Assembly: GCA_019722365.1 (NCBI GenBank)
Contig: JADFUC010002408.1
Location: 62,001 to 126,000 of the forward strand
Source: Lithospermum erythrorhizon
Taxonomy: Eukaryota; Streptophyta; Magnoliopsida; Boraginales; Boraginaceae
Length of the DNA: 64,000 nt
Direction: 5' to 3'
Part shown: positions 43,816-56,500 of the stretch, in pieces
Numbering within the stretch: the stretch's first letter is position 1
How the letters are laid out: each line of letters opens with the position of its first letter
Notes under the pieces: model-generated
Database searches by the model: none
Told to the model about the DNA's origin: nothing
What the model saw: only the letters and a program-made list of their open reading frames with translations
Translations under genes and position numbers: made by a program

Positions 43816-45060
43816 TTTTATCTTGTCAATTTATTTAAAATACTTTCATTTATTTTATGATTTTTATCCCTTAGTTTTGACATTAAAATATATAGAATTT
43901 CATCTAACACACACAATTGCAAAGTTAAAATTATACATGTTGATGCGTAGATGGTTGGCTCAAGTTTTCATGAAGACCGTGTTGTCATGACCGTTGGCAT
44001 ACGACACGATGTATTAAGACATTTACTACCAAGTGTCAAAACAGTAAAAGAGTTATTGGATGTCTCGCTTGCATCGATCGGAATTAAAGAGATTTGCTCG
44101 TATACAAGATTTGGTAATCTATAGAGATCTCGAAAGATATTCCTTGAAGATCAAGATTGGTTGTTAAGGCAAGTGTTGGAGTTATAGAAGGACTCATGTT
44201 CTTGTGGAAGGTGGTGGATTGCATATCAAACATGCTACAGCTAAATGAAGGCCCAGAAACCCTCACAGATACACACTCACAATAAGACCGTTGAATTGAA
44301 GAATGAAGACCGACCCGAAACATATTTTAATATTGAAGCATTCTTGTATTGAGAAATAAACATACTCGTGTGTAATTGTAGATTAGGTGTGTTAAATGTC
44401 GTACTTTCTTGACACTAATGTACGGTTGTTACAACACATTGTTGTGACAATCATTGAGAAATTTTATTATTGAGATTATTCGTCGAACGGGATAGTGTCG
44501 ACAAGGGAGGAACATAGATAGGAGGTTCCTAGTCTTAGAAGCTAAGTTGAAGGTTAGTTAGGGCGTCGTGAAACGAGGAGCGTTTGTATAAGACCCTACT
44601 TGTAATTACTTCAAAGAATAGTGGAAGTTCTCCCTAGGGCTAGCTGCCCCCCAGACGTAGGTGACGTTGCACCGAACTGGGCAAACAATCTTGGTGTGAT
44701 TTACATTACTGTCATTTACTTTATTGTGTTTGATTTTAAGTTTAATGCGATCAGTGTTTTATTTGTTGGTTGGAATGACTTTCTTGTGTTTAGAAGAGTT
44801 CACTTTTTCAATATGGTTGAACTTTTTAAAATAACATAAAATGTGGATGTTAAAATAATACTTAGATTTTTTAATAACTTTAAAATTAAAATACTTACAT
44901 ACATCCTTCCTTTAGCCATGCTTACCCACCCCCACAAGCCAATTCCAACTTTGGACTCGTGCATGTTAAATGAATTTACATATATTTGAATGTCAAAAAT
45001 GAGTTTTCAAATGACAAATTCATATAATGACAATATCAGAGGTCAAATTGACAAGTAAAA
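43816..45060. repeat. Inverted-repeat arms enclosing a Copia LTR fragment
   Basis: The left arm near 43816-43950 (TACTTTTATCTTGTCAATTT, TTTTGACATTAAAATATAT, TTTCATCTAACA) is mirrored in complement by the right arm near 44920-45060 (TACTTTTACTTGTCAATTT, TTTTTGACATTCAAATATAT, TTCATTTAACA). The arms are diverged but collinear. Between them lies Copia LTR sequence, suggesting a foldback element into which an LTR inserted. Borders are approximate. Confidence 0.5.
44000..44840 (+). repeat. Copia-type LTR fragment (R-U5 end)
   Basis: The stretch CCCCCCAGACGTAGGTGACGT, then TGCACCGAACTGGGCAAACA, near 44649-44690 is a highly characteristic near-end segment of plant Copia LTRs, preceded as usual by GTGGAAGTTCTCCCTAGGGC. 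Upstream sequence (44080-44620) is likely the rest of the LTR. Exact ends and a target duplication were not found. Confidence 0.6.
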
Positions 45061-46690
45061 GTATTAAGGGAAATCTTGAAAATTAGTCAATGGTTTAGAA
45101 AGCAACAAGAATTTAATACTCACATGATTTAAAGTACAAACAATATAACCTGTTAGGGAATATATATGTAGAAAGTAACTAATATTGAATGATTTCTGAT
45201 TCCCTGAGGGATGGGATAAACATAAAACATGAACTAACATGCATGATTTATAAAAGGGCACGTACGTAGTTTAGAAAATAGTATTGCTTAGAAATATATC
45301 GATCAATAACAAAGAAAACGTGTGTGGTAATAGTAAGCGATCCAAGTGGCCTCTCCATTCACACAATAAAATTTGTCTAGCTGGACCAGCAGTTATATAT
45401 ATTGAAGTCTCAAGTCTGAACACATTTGAACTAGGGTGTTGAATGTTGATACTGCTAAATGACAAGGTGTTGTGTTCATTATACGTAACTAACGTAATGT
45501 ATGTAACTATGTATGTAGATCATTTTTTTTTTAATACTCATTTGAAATCTATCAAAAGAACATAGCAATGATAGACTACCAATCCATTCCGACCTTCGTG
45601 ATTAAACTCTTTATCGATGAGATGACACGATAATAGGGGAGGTCATGTCTGACTTATGTTTTTCTAATATAGGCAAACATGTTATACTAACGTAGCAACC
45701 GTGAGTTTTCAGTTAAAAAATACTCCGTAATAATAATAAGATTGTTACAGGACAGTGAACCCCGCTTTATACAAGTACTATCATTTTAATTTCACATGTA
45801 GGATATATTGTATTGTGCCATAAACAAATATCGGCATGGAACAAAATGAAGGCAAACTTTATGCTCCCCACACCAACTAGTAGGCACTAGCTTAGACCGG
45901 GTAAAAGTTTAGGATAAGTCTTAAATCTTTTCATAATAAATATTAAAAGCAAAAAATAATAAAATTAGAATCATATCCCATTTTGTTACGTGAAAAAGAT
46001 TACTCATGAAATTTACTATAAACGTATCGTATTCGAATAAGATGAGACCATAAACGATATCTATCATTAATGTCTAGTGGATTTGAATTTATTATAAATT
46101 CCTCAATTTTATTAGTCTGTGGTCGCCTTTAGTTTCCCCTTTTCTTTCCACTCTTTCCTGTCTTTATAACATTCCCCACTGCCATTAATACTCTCATCTT
46201 TCAACCCTTCTCCATTCTTATTAATAAATTCTCCTTCAACGCTAAAAGTTAATTTAATTTTAAATTTTAATGTTTCGTTTTATATAATTTTTTGTGAAAA
46301 ATATAATTTAGATTATTATTAACATGATAAATATATATATACTCCATATATTGTTGTGTGACAATTAAAATCCTAAAATTTATTAATTTTGACTATTAAA
46401 AAATAAACAATCTTTTAATAATCTAAATTATCAAACCAAGAATCCATTTTCTTTGGCCACTTTCACACACCATTCTCACCTACTTTTTTGGGGTATAATC
46501 AGAAAGTTTATATAGAAGGACGAATGAATTAATATTATATAAATGAAGAAAAATATATAAATTTAGGGAGAGGAAGAATAACTTAATTTTTAAATAATGG
46601 AATGATAAAATTCAATTTTTAAAAAATAAAATTTATTTTTAAAAAAATTATTGAGGACGACTGGTTCTCTATGGCCCAAATTCCTCCACT
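45061..46690. other. AT-rich region upstream of PSK gene
   Basis: No supported gene in 1.6 kb; the last few hundred bases are presumably the PSK promoter. Confidence 0.4.
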
Positions 46691-46699
46691 TTATTTCTC

Positions 46700-46708
46700 T
46701 ATATATAG
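46700..46708 (+). promoter_or_regulatory. TATA box of the PSK gene
   Basis: TATATATAG (in CTCTATATATAGATAAA) lies about 90 bp before the PSK ATG, suiting a start site near 46735 and a leader of about 60 nt. Confidence 0.65.
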
Positions 46709-46792
46709 ATAAAGCCCTCAACATAGATTTGTACCCATTAACTTCTTCTAATAGTAATCCTAGCCTCAAGATATATTCCTTCATTATTCAAG

Positions 46793-47910
46793 ATGACCAA
46801 ACATAGCCTAACATGCTTCATCCTACTCTTCTGCTTTATGGTCACCTCTTGCATAGCTACTCGCCAGCATTTCTTGAAAGAAGCTGAGCTGATGGAAAAC
46901 AAACATTATGAGGTACCTTAATAAACTACTACTTTTTCATGAGTTGTGAAATTGAGTTATGGTTACAAAGGTTAATGTTTTAAAATTTTGATGGTTATTG
47001 ATGAATTAATATTGAGGAGCCAAAAATATTGAACCATCTGCGCGAATATCTCGATTTCTCGTTATTGAGAGTGTTAATTACGTAGTACGGAGTATTATAC
47101 TACGTACCTCCATCCCTGTATGATTGTTCGTCAGTTTGTTTTTTAATAATTATAATTAATAAATTTTAAGTCTTAATTGATATACATAAAAATATTAAAA
47201 CCAAGGCAGCTTAGATAACGCTTATGACTATTAAAACCAAGGCAGCTTAGATAACGCTTATGATTTGAGTAGATAGTGATTTTATGTGTTATCTAAGACA
47301 AGCGCTATAATAGAACTATGCTTAGATGGTGCTTCATATGCTCTATTTAAATTACCATAACAATGACTTATATAGCGCTTAAAAACGTTATTTAAGTTTT
47401 AAAAAAAGCACTATATAAGCCATTTTCTGTAGTAGTGTATCATTATACTCCCTCCATTCCATGAAGATATCTCGTTCATTTTCATTCTTTTTCTTTTCTC
47501 ATAAATAACTTGTCTAATGTCTCATTAATAATATTTTAGATATCTTTGAGAAAATATGCCAAGTAATATGTCAAGTTTAACTTGTATAAAATGATTCCTT
47601 TTAAATTTTGAAAAGGTCGAACACTAGTCAATTTTCATAGAATCGAGGGAGTATAACATAGATAAAAAATTAAGTTCAAAATCTATAAAGTCAATCATAA
47701 AATTGGAAGGACAAATGTTAGGATGGAGGGAATATTTTTATTTTGTCAAAATGTTTAAACGATATTGCTGTTTTCTAGCAGGGTGCTCAAGTGAAAGATA
47801 TTGGGATAGAAGAAGGATGTGATGGACTGAAAAACAATGAAGATTGCTTGATGAGGAGGACTTTGGCAGCTCATTTGGACTATATCTATACCCAAAATAA
47901 GAAACCATAG
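46793..47910 (+). CDS. PSK: Phytosulfokine (PSK) precursor
   Basis: PSK is a secreted disulfated pentapeptide hormone that promotes cell growth through receptor kinases. Two exons: 46793-46912 and 47782-47910 (GAG|GTACC donor, TAGCAG acceptor), giving an 82-aa preproprotein within the family's range. Residues 1-22 ([22 protein letters not shown]) are a signal peptide. The C-terminal part carries the family pattern C-x6-7[19 protein letters not shown]: two cysteines (Cys53, Cys62), the RR-TLAAHLD lead, an Asp before the first Tyr (needed for tyrosine sulfation and subtilase processing), the YIYTQ hormone itself, and a short tail NKKP. The second exon begins [15 protein letters not shown]. The gene is intact. 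Its 869-bp intron contains transposon sequence. The paralogue number cannot be assigned. Confidence 0.95.
47193..47437 (+). mobile_element. CACTA transposon end in PSK intron
   Basis: The stretch ends CATTTTCTGTAGTAGTG at 47421-47437; its complement, CACTACTACAGAAAATG, is a standard CACTA-superfamily terminus. Inside are repeated AGCGCTT/ATAACGCTTA words (47216-47420) like subterminal repeats. It includes a tandem duplication of about 35 bp at 47193-47228 and 47229-47263 (TATTAAAACCAAGGCAGCTT...). The opposite end is not seen in the intron, so it is truncated. Confidence 0.65.
47448..47651. mobile_element. Stowaway MITE in PSK intron
   Basis: CTCCCTCCATTCCATGAAG at the left and CATAGAATCGAGGGAG at the right, 204 bp apart, flanked by TA (47446-47447, 47652-47653). 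It lies 10 bp after the CACTA end and 130 bp before PSK exon 2. Confidence 0.8.
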
Positions 47911-48600
47911 AAGGATCATATATATATATTACTCTGTATAAAATATAAGAAGTCAAGAAGAATGTATGCGTTACGTCACTCGAACTAGTATACATTGCTA
48001 CTTAGCTTCCACTTGATATCACTATATATATCGACAACTAAAATGAATAATAATCATGTATGTGTAGCAATATTCTTTGTTTAGGTTTTTGCCAGTTTGG
48101 GTTTCTACAATGAGTGTACATGTTGGTGCTACTTGCCCCTTTATATCCCTAATCTATTAAGCCATATATATGTTAGTTAGTTTTGCCTCAATCACCTTTT
48201 AGAGTTCACGAGTACAAATCTTAATGTGATTTTTTAGAGTATTGAAAATAAAAGATTAAATGTTCTATGGTAGACAGTGAAAATTTATTAAAAAAATAAA
48301 TTAAAATGATTAAGATGACTTAAAATTAAATTAATTAATCAATATTAAAGAAATGTCAGCGTGGTTAGGGTTCGATCGAACCACAGAATTTGTGTAAAAC
48401 CATTAGAACTTAAGGGTTCCAGTAAGCCCCCAGGATAATTTGAAGTTAAGAGTAGGGTTTTTCATATTAAATTTATGGGATTTTAATAATAGAATTGAGA
48501 GAAAACTGAAATCAGGTGATTGAATTTTGGATAAGCAAGTTAAAAATGGCGATCAGGTTAAAATAATAAGTGGATTAGGGTATATTACCCATGAATTGCA
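47911..48600. other. PSK 3' region and intergenic DNA
   Basis: 3' flank of PSK. No canonical AATAAA close to the stop is evident; ATAAAATATAAG near 47938 is a possible weak signal. No other gene. Confidence 0.35.
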
Positions 48601-50478
48601 AAGGCCGCGCCCATATTCTTGTTGCCGTGAACTCCAAACAAAAAATATTAAAATATTATTTTGATATTAAATATCCGACGGTTCAGATGTTGCCGAAATT
48701 CGGCGGATTAGATTATGATCCTTTGAAATTAAACCAATCAATCGAGGAAGCCGAGTAAACATAAATAACACTTATATTTTAAAATTCATCATGCGCATTT
48801 ACATCGGAAAATACACAAAAAACACAGGAAAATATAGAGGGCCAGCGCCACGAAATTACCAAGTTAAAATCTTTTAAAGCGCCCGTTAAAATACCACTTT
48901 GGTGAGCTGGAAAATATCTTGAGGTAGCCTAAAATGGCTTTGAAGTGGGATTCTTGCACAAGCCGGTGGTGCCCCAGTTAAACAAAATGGAGTGAGGAAT
49001 CGTCTGAATCTACCGAAGCCGAGCCGAATATTCGGGGGGAATGAAATTTATAAGCACCTGATTATTCATAAATCTTGCATGAACACGAAAACCTCGAGGT
49101 TTGATTAATCGAAGTTCGAGATAGGAATCTGGCTGATATTCGGTCCACATAAGCGGAGTCGGGCCGAGGAAGCTGCGGCCTGTTAAAGGCCGCATGCGAT
49201 CGATTAGTGTAAATCAACAAGATTGGGATACTCGGCCTTAAATACTAATCATCCCAGCCTGACAACGACACACTTCAGGCATTTGTATGTATTAGAGCGT
49301 ACACATTGGCACTAAAGGCTTTAAATTAAATCAAGTGAAGCTAAATGCAAAACAAAGTAGAAACACTCTCTGACCCAGTACACTAAGGCCCTTATGTCTG
49401 AAGCAAGAAGCGTACATTGCTTGATATCCTCCTTGCTTGAACTTTGAAGCTCGGGTTATCACGGAAATAAAGTCAGCTAGAGAATGAGTAATGTACACAC
49501 TAAGTCCCTTGAAGGAAAGCGATGGAGCATTCGGTACGATCCCGCCCCAGGGAGACATATCCCAGAGTCACGTCACAAAGGTGAAGACTGTGTTGCAAGG
49601 CAGCTTCGCGATGCATCAATGCAACATGGGCGAAGATCAAGTCCGGACTTGAATCGAGAATCCGGCCTGACTTGACACGGGCCCGGCTGGGACCGTATCC
49701 AGTCGAGACCGGTCTGAATCCATCGAGACTGGGACACGTATCATTTCATGGAAGCTTATTCCCAAGTCGAGCTCAAATCAAGAGAGAAATCGAGGCTTCA
49801 GCGAAGGCTGGAATCGACTCGAGCTCGTACGAGATCACATGGTCGAGCTGGTCAGCGTCACCATGGTCGTCGGCAAGCGACTGCGGATACATAGTTTAAG
49901 GCAGTCGATCCTCTTCGATTTGATAAAACACGTACCTTGAAGAATTTTTTCCACACTACCGGTGGGTTTATTTGTACCGCACCCAAATAAATAATAAATT
50001 TTTTCTTTTGCGCATAGTCGTGGCGGCGCCGGTGGGATTGTCAAGCTACCCTTAAATCGCTGGCACGACAACCCGATATGTTTCCAAAGGGACTATACCG
50101 ACTCCTTTCCATGTATCAAAGGATCACACAAGGAGAAGAGTCGCGTCAAGGCAGGTCAGGTAAATATGGACGATTAGGGATGGCCAGAGTGGTGAGAGTC
50201 TTTTTTTGGCTAACATATTGCGGGGAGTTGCAGAGCCGGAGACAAGTCCTGACAAGAGAAATAGGCAGATTGCATAGTGCCGGTGAGGAACTTAGCTACC
50301 GACAAACATCGAGGACTTTGACGGACAAGCGTCGAGAAGACTGAAATGTATAAGTAGCCAGCGCCCGATTCACTGCAGGAATCTCTGATCGAGTCCGGCA
50401 CCATGCGCCGGCTACGCAAACCGTAGCACCATTAGTGATGGTAGTGTGCCTCTTTGGAAGAGCGGATGGGCACTAAGC
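48601..50478. other. GC-richer, degenerate retrotransposon-like DNA
   Basis: Base composition changes abruptly near 48600 from AT-rich to mixed, with many CGAG/TCGA words and no long ORF with a recognisable domain. Phrases such as CCACACTACCGGTGGG (49951) and GGCGCCGGTGGG (50026) look like LTR-element leader sequence. It lies directly before the Copia 5' LTR. Unclassified. Confidence 0.35.
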
Positions 50479-51503
50479 TGTTGGAAAGCAATGAGAATTG
50501 ATTCCCTTTTTATTATCTTCGTTGCGACGATTGTGTATCAGTCGTTTACGGGTTGGTTTAAATGTGGATTACTAGAACTTAGTGTTCGCCTTAGTAATGG
50601 TATATTAGTAGTGTGGGTTCGCTGATAATTTAAGGGGAGGTTATGAGCGATTGCTAGATCTTACTCGTGTCGTTATAATAATAGTAATTGGTCAATTATT
50701 ATTATTATATAACTTCTTATTATACGAGCTTCAGAAAGGTCGCGCCTTGTCTGATGATATTCGAGAATAATATTTCATGAATAAATTAAAGAGACTTGTA
50801 TATTCAGAAATTTATTTCTCAATATTTATATGACCTGTCAAATATATATGTTGATGAACATCGATTAGTTAAACTTACAGAAGTTTAATCAGGTAAGCAA
50901 TTGAATCGATGAATAGCGATAGAATTTATTCGATAGTGACTTCGTTAGTGTTTTAATTGAGTTGTTTAAGTTAATTAAAATAGAACAACTCACTAGTAAC
51001 TCATTATTTAATTAGAGGCTCATAACGGTCCTAATTAAGTTAACGAGTTAAACTATTTTCTTAACGAGTTGCTTAACAGGTGGAATTTTGGGACTTGGTA
51101 TTTAAGGAAGGGATTAGGTTTTTTCATGACATATTGAGATCATAAAAACCTCCTCCCCTCTCTATGTGCCGCCCCCTCTCTTGGAGGAATTGGAAGGAAT
51201 TTTCTCTTCCAATTCTCAGAACGTCTTAAAGCTCTAAGCAGTTCGAGGATTACCGATTCGTTCACTCTTGGTGTGCAATATAGAGGACATCTTTTCGGTG
51301 TTGAACAAGCGTTGAAGAGGATCTTGAAGGGGCTTTCCGCAGCGTGGCATTGCATTGGGATTTGGGTTCAATTCGCTTCCCGTTTGCAATGTAAAATTCG
51401 TATTCATACATTTGTATTTTTATATTTAGATTAATTTACATTATTTGAGAATCCGGGATGTATGAATTGGTGTTTAAAAATAAATTAATTATCTTAGATT
51501 AAC
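50479..51503 (+). repeat. 5' LTR of the Copia element
   Basis: Starts TGTTGGAAAGCAATG. Contains an AT-rich hairpin near 50673-50712 and an R-like pyrimidine-rich part (CCTCCTCCCCTCTCTATG, 51150). It differs from the 3' LTR by many substitutions and small indels, pointing to an old insertion. The end is placed before the PBS-like sequence. Confidence 0.8.
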
Positions 51504-53581
51504 GGTGGCACAGGCTACTCAAGTTTAATGTATTTTATCTAGTTTGATTGTGTATTGACATAGTTGTTAGTTAATCTTGATTATTTACGTATTTTATATA
51601 TTCGATTGATGAATATATAATATGAAAAAATTAACCCATTTATATATGTTTCACATGGCTGGAATCATCGCCATTGTATTGATTTTGATGATTTGAAGTT
51701 TATTTAATTGTTTCGTGAAATAGAAAGGGATTAAAAGAATTGATTAATTTAGATTTTAATTTGGTAGAATCATTTTCGATTTCTGGAGTGAGGTTTAGAA
51801 ATTTGGAAAATTACGAGGAGGTAAAAGCGTGTGTTCTTGACCACTTTGAGGAGTTAAATGTAGTGTTTTTCAGAATTTGTTGAATTTTTTAAGTACTCAC
51901 AAAATTTGTTGAATTTACACACGGATTGTTTTGGGTTTAATCGAAAAACTAGAAGTGTTTTTTGATAAACTACCACTTGGGCGTGTTCAATAATGATATT
52001 TTTGATGTTGAAAAATAAAATTTTTAATTTTTAGAGCGCCAAATCGTTTTTTACAAAGTTCTGGTGTCTGGAAAAGCTGGCGAAATGAATTACCAAAATG
52101 GGTGCTTGAACTTTCGAGGCGGCCTCTGGCAGCGTCGGTGCGAGGTACGCGTTCGACCACCGTGGCGTAGCCCGTTAGTCAAATCATGGCACCGACGTGG
52201 CGTGTCTTCGTGGGTGGCCGGAGGCGGTTGTTTCTGGTCGTTGAAGTTAAATCGTCCCGTTTTAAAAACTCTAAATGTATTTTTATGTAATTAATTTTTG
52301 GTTTTAAAATTTATGGTTAATTATTAATTTCGGTTTTAAATGCATCGTAAATTTTGTGATTAAGATGATTGAATATATCTTGAATGGCATTAAATTTGAT
52401 TTATATTTCCACTTTTCAAAATTATTTTCATTAATTGATAATTTTTTGAAAATATTTCATGATAACTTTTAAATTTTAAATTTTGGAGTTAATTACTTGT
52501 AAGTAGTATTCCATAATTTAAGAGGTTAATAATAGTATTATAATAATTATCGTGTCGTATTGAATATATTTAAATTCAAGATTTACATTAATTGATAATT
52601 AATTGTAAATATAATAGGTAATTAATTAGTCAATTATGACCACAATTATTTTCATTTCTTTTAATATATGTGACATTAAGTGCATCTATTTGATTTAATG
52701 TTTTTGCCCATATATATTGTTATGGAATGGAATGGAGGTGTATTGATATGACCCGCGTTTTTCCGGTCTGCGTACCGTATTGTTGTAAATGACCTGTTGA
52801 GTCATATTATTTTATTTAAACTTTTTCTTGTTCTCCAGAACTGCTGTCTTTGTCTAAGTTGGGATTAGTGTTTTGAATTGTAATTCAAGACGGAGCTTGG
52901 TGGAGATTCCAGAAGCCAGAAGACAAGAAATTGTAATAGGGCCAAAAGTTAGTTTTGAGTTTTGAGAAAATGTAATAGAAGCACAAAGTGCATATCATAT
53001 GCCTCTTGAATGTGCATTACTTGTTTTATTTTTTTCATATTTGTACATATGCTTGATTATGTGCTTTCTGACTACATGTGAAAAAAGCAAAGTAACTCAA
53101 TAATCGCTGTTTAAATTTAAGCAACGTGTCGAGCCATTTTAAAGTTGTGGTCGGTTGCATTATCACGGACACCTTTGTGATGGCGGGTGTTGCAGGTTTT
53201 TTCACTTTGATATGACAATGGATCGTGTTGTGAGTGATTTCCATAACGTTGTGGGCTTTCGGATGATCGTTCAAGTAATTTTTGGTTTAATTGGTATCTT
53301 TAACCGGTTTATTAGAATCTGAAGTCGGGTAGCATCTTGAATAATCTATCACTGACGACACCACAGAGTTATAGTTTTACATAATTGGTTGATAACATAC
53401 TATTATCTTTGCGTTGAAAATGTATGTAGTGTTTTCCGTTTAGTTTAAGTATAATGGTCTTGATACTAATATATTTAGGTGAGATTTGAAGTATTAGTAT
53501 TTACTTTACCATTATTTGTAAGTGTTTAGCATGATAGTTCTTGATGCATTGTCTTTATTTACTTATTCTTGTAGAATTTTA
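51504..53581 (+). other. Long leader of the Copia element
   Basis: About 2.1 kb between the 5' LTR and the gag start with no recognisable coding sequence. This is unusually long for a Copia leader and may contain a nested insertion. The segment 52060-52260 is GC-rich (AGCGTCGGTGCGAGG, ACCGACGTGGCG) in otherwise AT-rich DNA. Confidence 0.5.
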
Positions 53582-56500
53582 ATGGCTACCGCTCTTACTA
53601 CTCATAAAACTCGACTGACCGGCACTTAAAAAGTGCTTGAATCTTCGAGCTTCGGCAGTGGTCTCGAAATTTGAAATTATTCTCTCAGCGAGAGCTGAAT
53701 ACGTCTTTGAGCGATGAGTTCCTCCGAAACCTAATGATAGTGCCTCCCGTCGAGGAAGGGATCCCATGAAGCCTTGAGGCCGATGTTGTGGATGTCAGGG
53801 TCTCATCTTGGCCAATATAGAACCTTAATTTCCAAATTCAACAGAAAAGGTGGCGCTATTATGACATATACCGGAAACTTGAGGAGTATTCGAATGGAAG
53901 CTAGAAGCGAGAGAGATATGACCGCGATGCATTGCTCTCGTGAACTGACAAAATTGCGAGGCGGACGAGCCCATTTCATGTCATTAAAATGATTGGCTTG
54001 GTCGTCGACTTCAGCGCCTTAGGCACAGTGTCTCGAAGCGGGTACGTGGATGCAAATCCCGGAAGTCTCTTCGAAGAAAAAATTCTCGTTTTGTCATGAA
54101 CTTCAATATGCACAAGTTTGAGTTATCTACAGCAGTTGCGTAAGATGATCACAGTCTTGAGGCGAATGCGGGTAAGACTAAAACTTCTCCTTACATTTTT
54201 GGTGGTCCCGAAAACAAGAAGAATTCAAGAAGAAGAAGTTTACCCGGTAAAGCCAGGGTTCGAGGAATCCCAAAGTTGCTAGGCAGGGGAACACTAGGAT
54301 GACAAATGTCATTATTCCGGAACCTAGGTCAGCGGAAGTGGAGCTGCCGAGTTCCGCGGATGATAGGAAGAATAGTGCGACAGCTCGACCTACAGGCCAA
54401 TAGCCATGTTGAAGTTTTTACAACTTCTAATTCTCTTCATTGGGTCTTAGACACCGGTTTCATATTTGTCATAATATGTAGGAACTCAAGTCAAGTAGAA
54501 GACTCGAGAGGAGAGATGGATACGTGTGGGGAATGGGCGAGGTTGCGGCCCGCTTGGGTAGGATCCATCGGTTTAGAAACCCCTTGGCGGGCACTTGTTT
54601 TGAACTTATTTCCGGTTTACTATGTACACTGATTTGCGAGAAATATTATTTCCGTTTACACATTTTTGAATAATGATGGGTTATCATTTTCAATAGTCCC
54701 GATAATTTAGGATCACGAGGAATGGGGTAGTATTTTGCTACCGTCTCACTTGAAAATGGTTTTTATTCGTTTTAGACATGATGATTGAGTCGTATAACAT
54801 AAACTTAAAATTGAATAAGCCTAATGAATTAAACAGACATACACGGCTGGCATTGCGGTGGAGTCATGTGCGAGAACCGAATCGAAACTCCACTCCGGTG
54901 CGATACTTGAAGGTTTCGATTGGAATAAATCACGATAAGTGTGAATACGAGCCTTTTGGGCAAGCCAGCTAAATCGCCTGTTTGGATTGATAAGAAAGGG
55001 CAAGTGATTTATTGAGATCAATGCATTCGTGTATGTGGGCGATGAACACGTACGCAAGAGGTGGTTATAACTTCTTCATTACAACTGCGATTACCGGTAG
55101 ATACGGTTGTGTGTATCGTGCTGAGACACAAGCACGAGTCTGAGAAATTCAAGGAGTTCCAAAATGAAGTACAAAACAATTGGTTTTAAGACAATAAAGA
55201 TTCCCCGATGCGATAGAGGTGGAGAATATTTGAGTCCGCAGTTGATACTCGTGCTTTAGAAATTGTGGTATTGTTTCACAACTTCCGACTCCCGGCGAGG
55301 CTTGCCAACGTAATGAGTATGCGAAAGGAAGAAATGAATCTGGTTCAATCTATGATGAGCACATCGATCTACCCGATTAATTTCTGGGATATGTAAACTA
55401 CAAAGCTGGCGACTCTTACCTTAAGCGGATGTCGAGCCGAAGTGGTGGAAAAAACTCCCCGTGAGCTGTGGTTTGGGAAGATTCCCAAGTTGGAGTTTTT
55501 CTCGGGATTTGGGGTTGTGAAGCTTATGTTAAGAGAGATTAACAAAGGAATCGAATCCGATAAATGCTATTTCATAGGATATAAAGGAAGCAGTTGGTTA
55601 CTACTTCTACCTAAAAGCGTGAGAATAATAAAATCTTCATTGCTAAGGCAGGGAGTGTTCTTGAAAGGAATATACGTTCGGGGAGAAAGGACTAGAAGTA
55701 ATGGTGTTCATCTTGATGAATCTCGAGTTGATGAAGTCGATAATGTCGATGCATCAATGCGGAAGCATCTAACAGGCCTGAGAATTGGCGCCCAACCGTA
55801 GAATATCCGGTCCTTGATCCTGAAGTTATGGAAGAACCCGACCCTTAGGAGATCAACCTTGAGGATCGTCGCGAACGAGCGGTATGGTGAAGCCTTTATC
55901 ATTGAAAGTGGCTTGAGCCCACTTGCTTCTTATAAAGAAGCGATGAATAGCGAGATGGCGGCGGATGGCAAATAACCCGTGTCACGAGATGGATTCTATG
56001 TACCCGGAAACGAGGTTTGGTCACTTGTTGGATTTACCAAATGGGGTTAAATACTATTGAATGTAAATGGGTATTTAAGAAGAAACGTGATAAAGGCGAG
56101 CGTCAATGTTTTCAAAAGCTAGACTTGTAGAAGATTTCCAAACGAAGTTCACGGCGTGAACCGTGATGAAACTACTCGCGGTGGTATCTTTAAATCCATC
56201 GGATAATCTTAGCCATTGTTGCATTTAAAACGACTATGAAATATGGCAAATAGATGTAAAGGCGCCTTCTGAATGGAAATTTAGAGGAGGATATTGTATG
56301 GTGACCTCCGAGGAGGCTACGTATAAAGGACCTAGAAGGTATGCAGAGTTGCAAAATGTCCATTTATGGTCTTAAGCGGTTGGAATACGTTTGATGAATC
56401 AATTAAAGATTTTGGTTTTTAAATCGAGCGAAGAGTCTTGTGTATACAAGAAGGTAAGTGGGAGTGCGTATCGTTCATAGTCTTGTATGTAGATGACATA

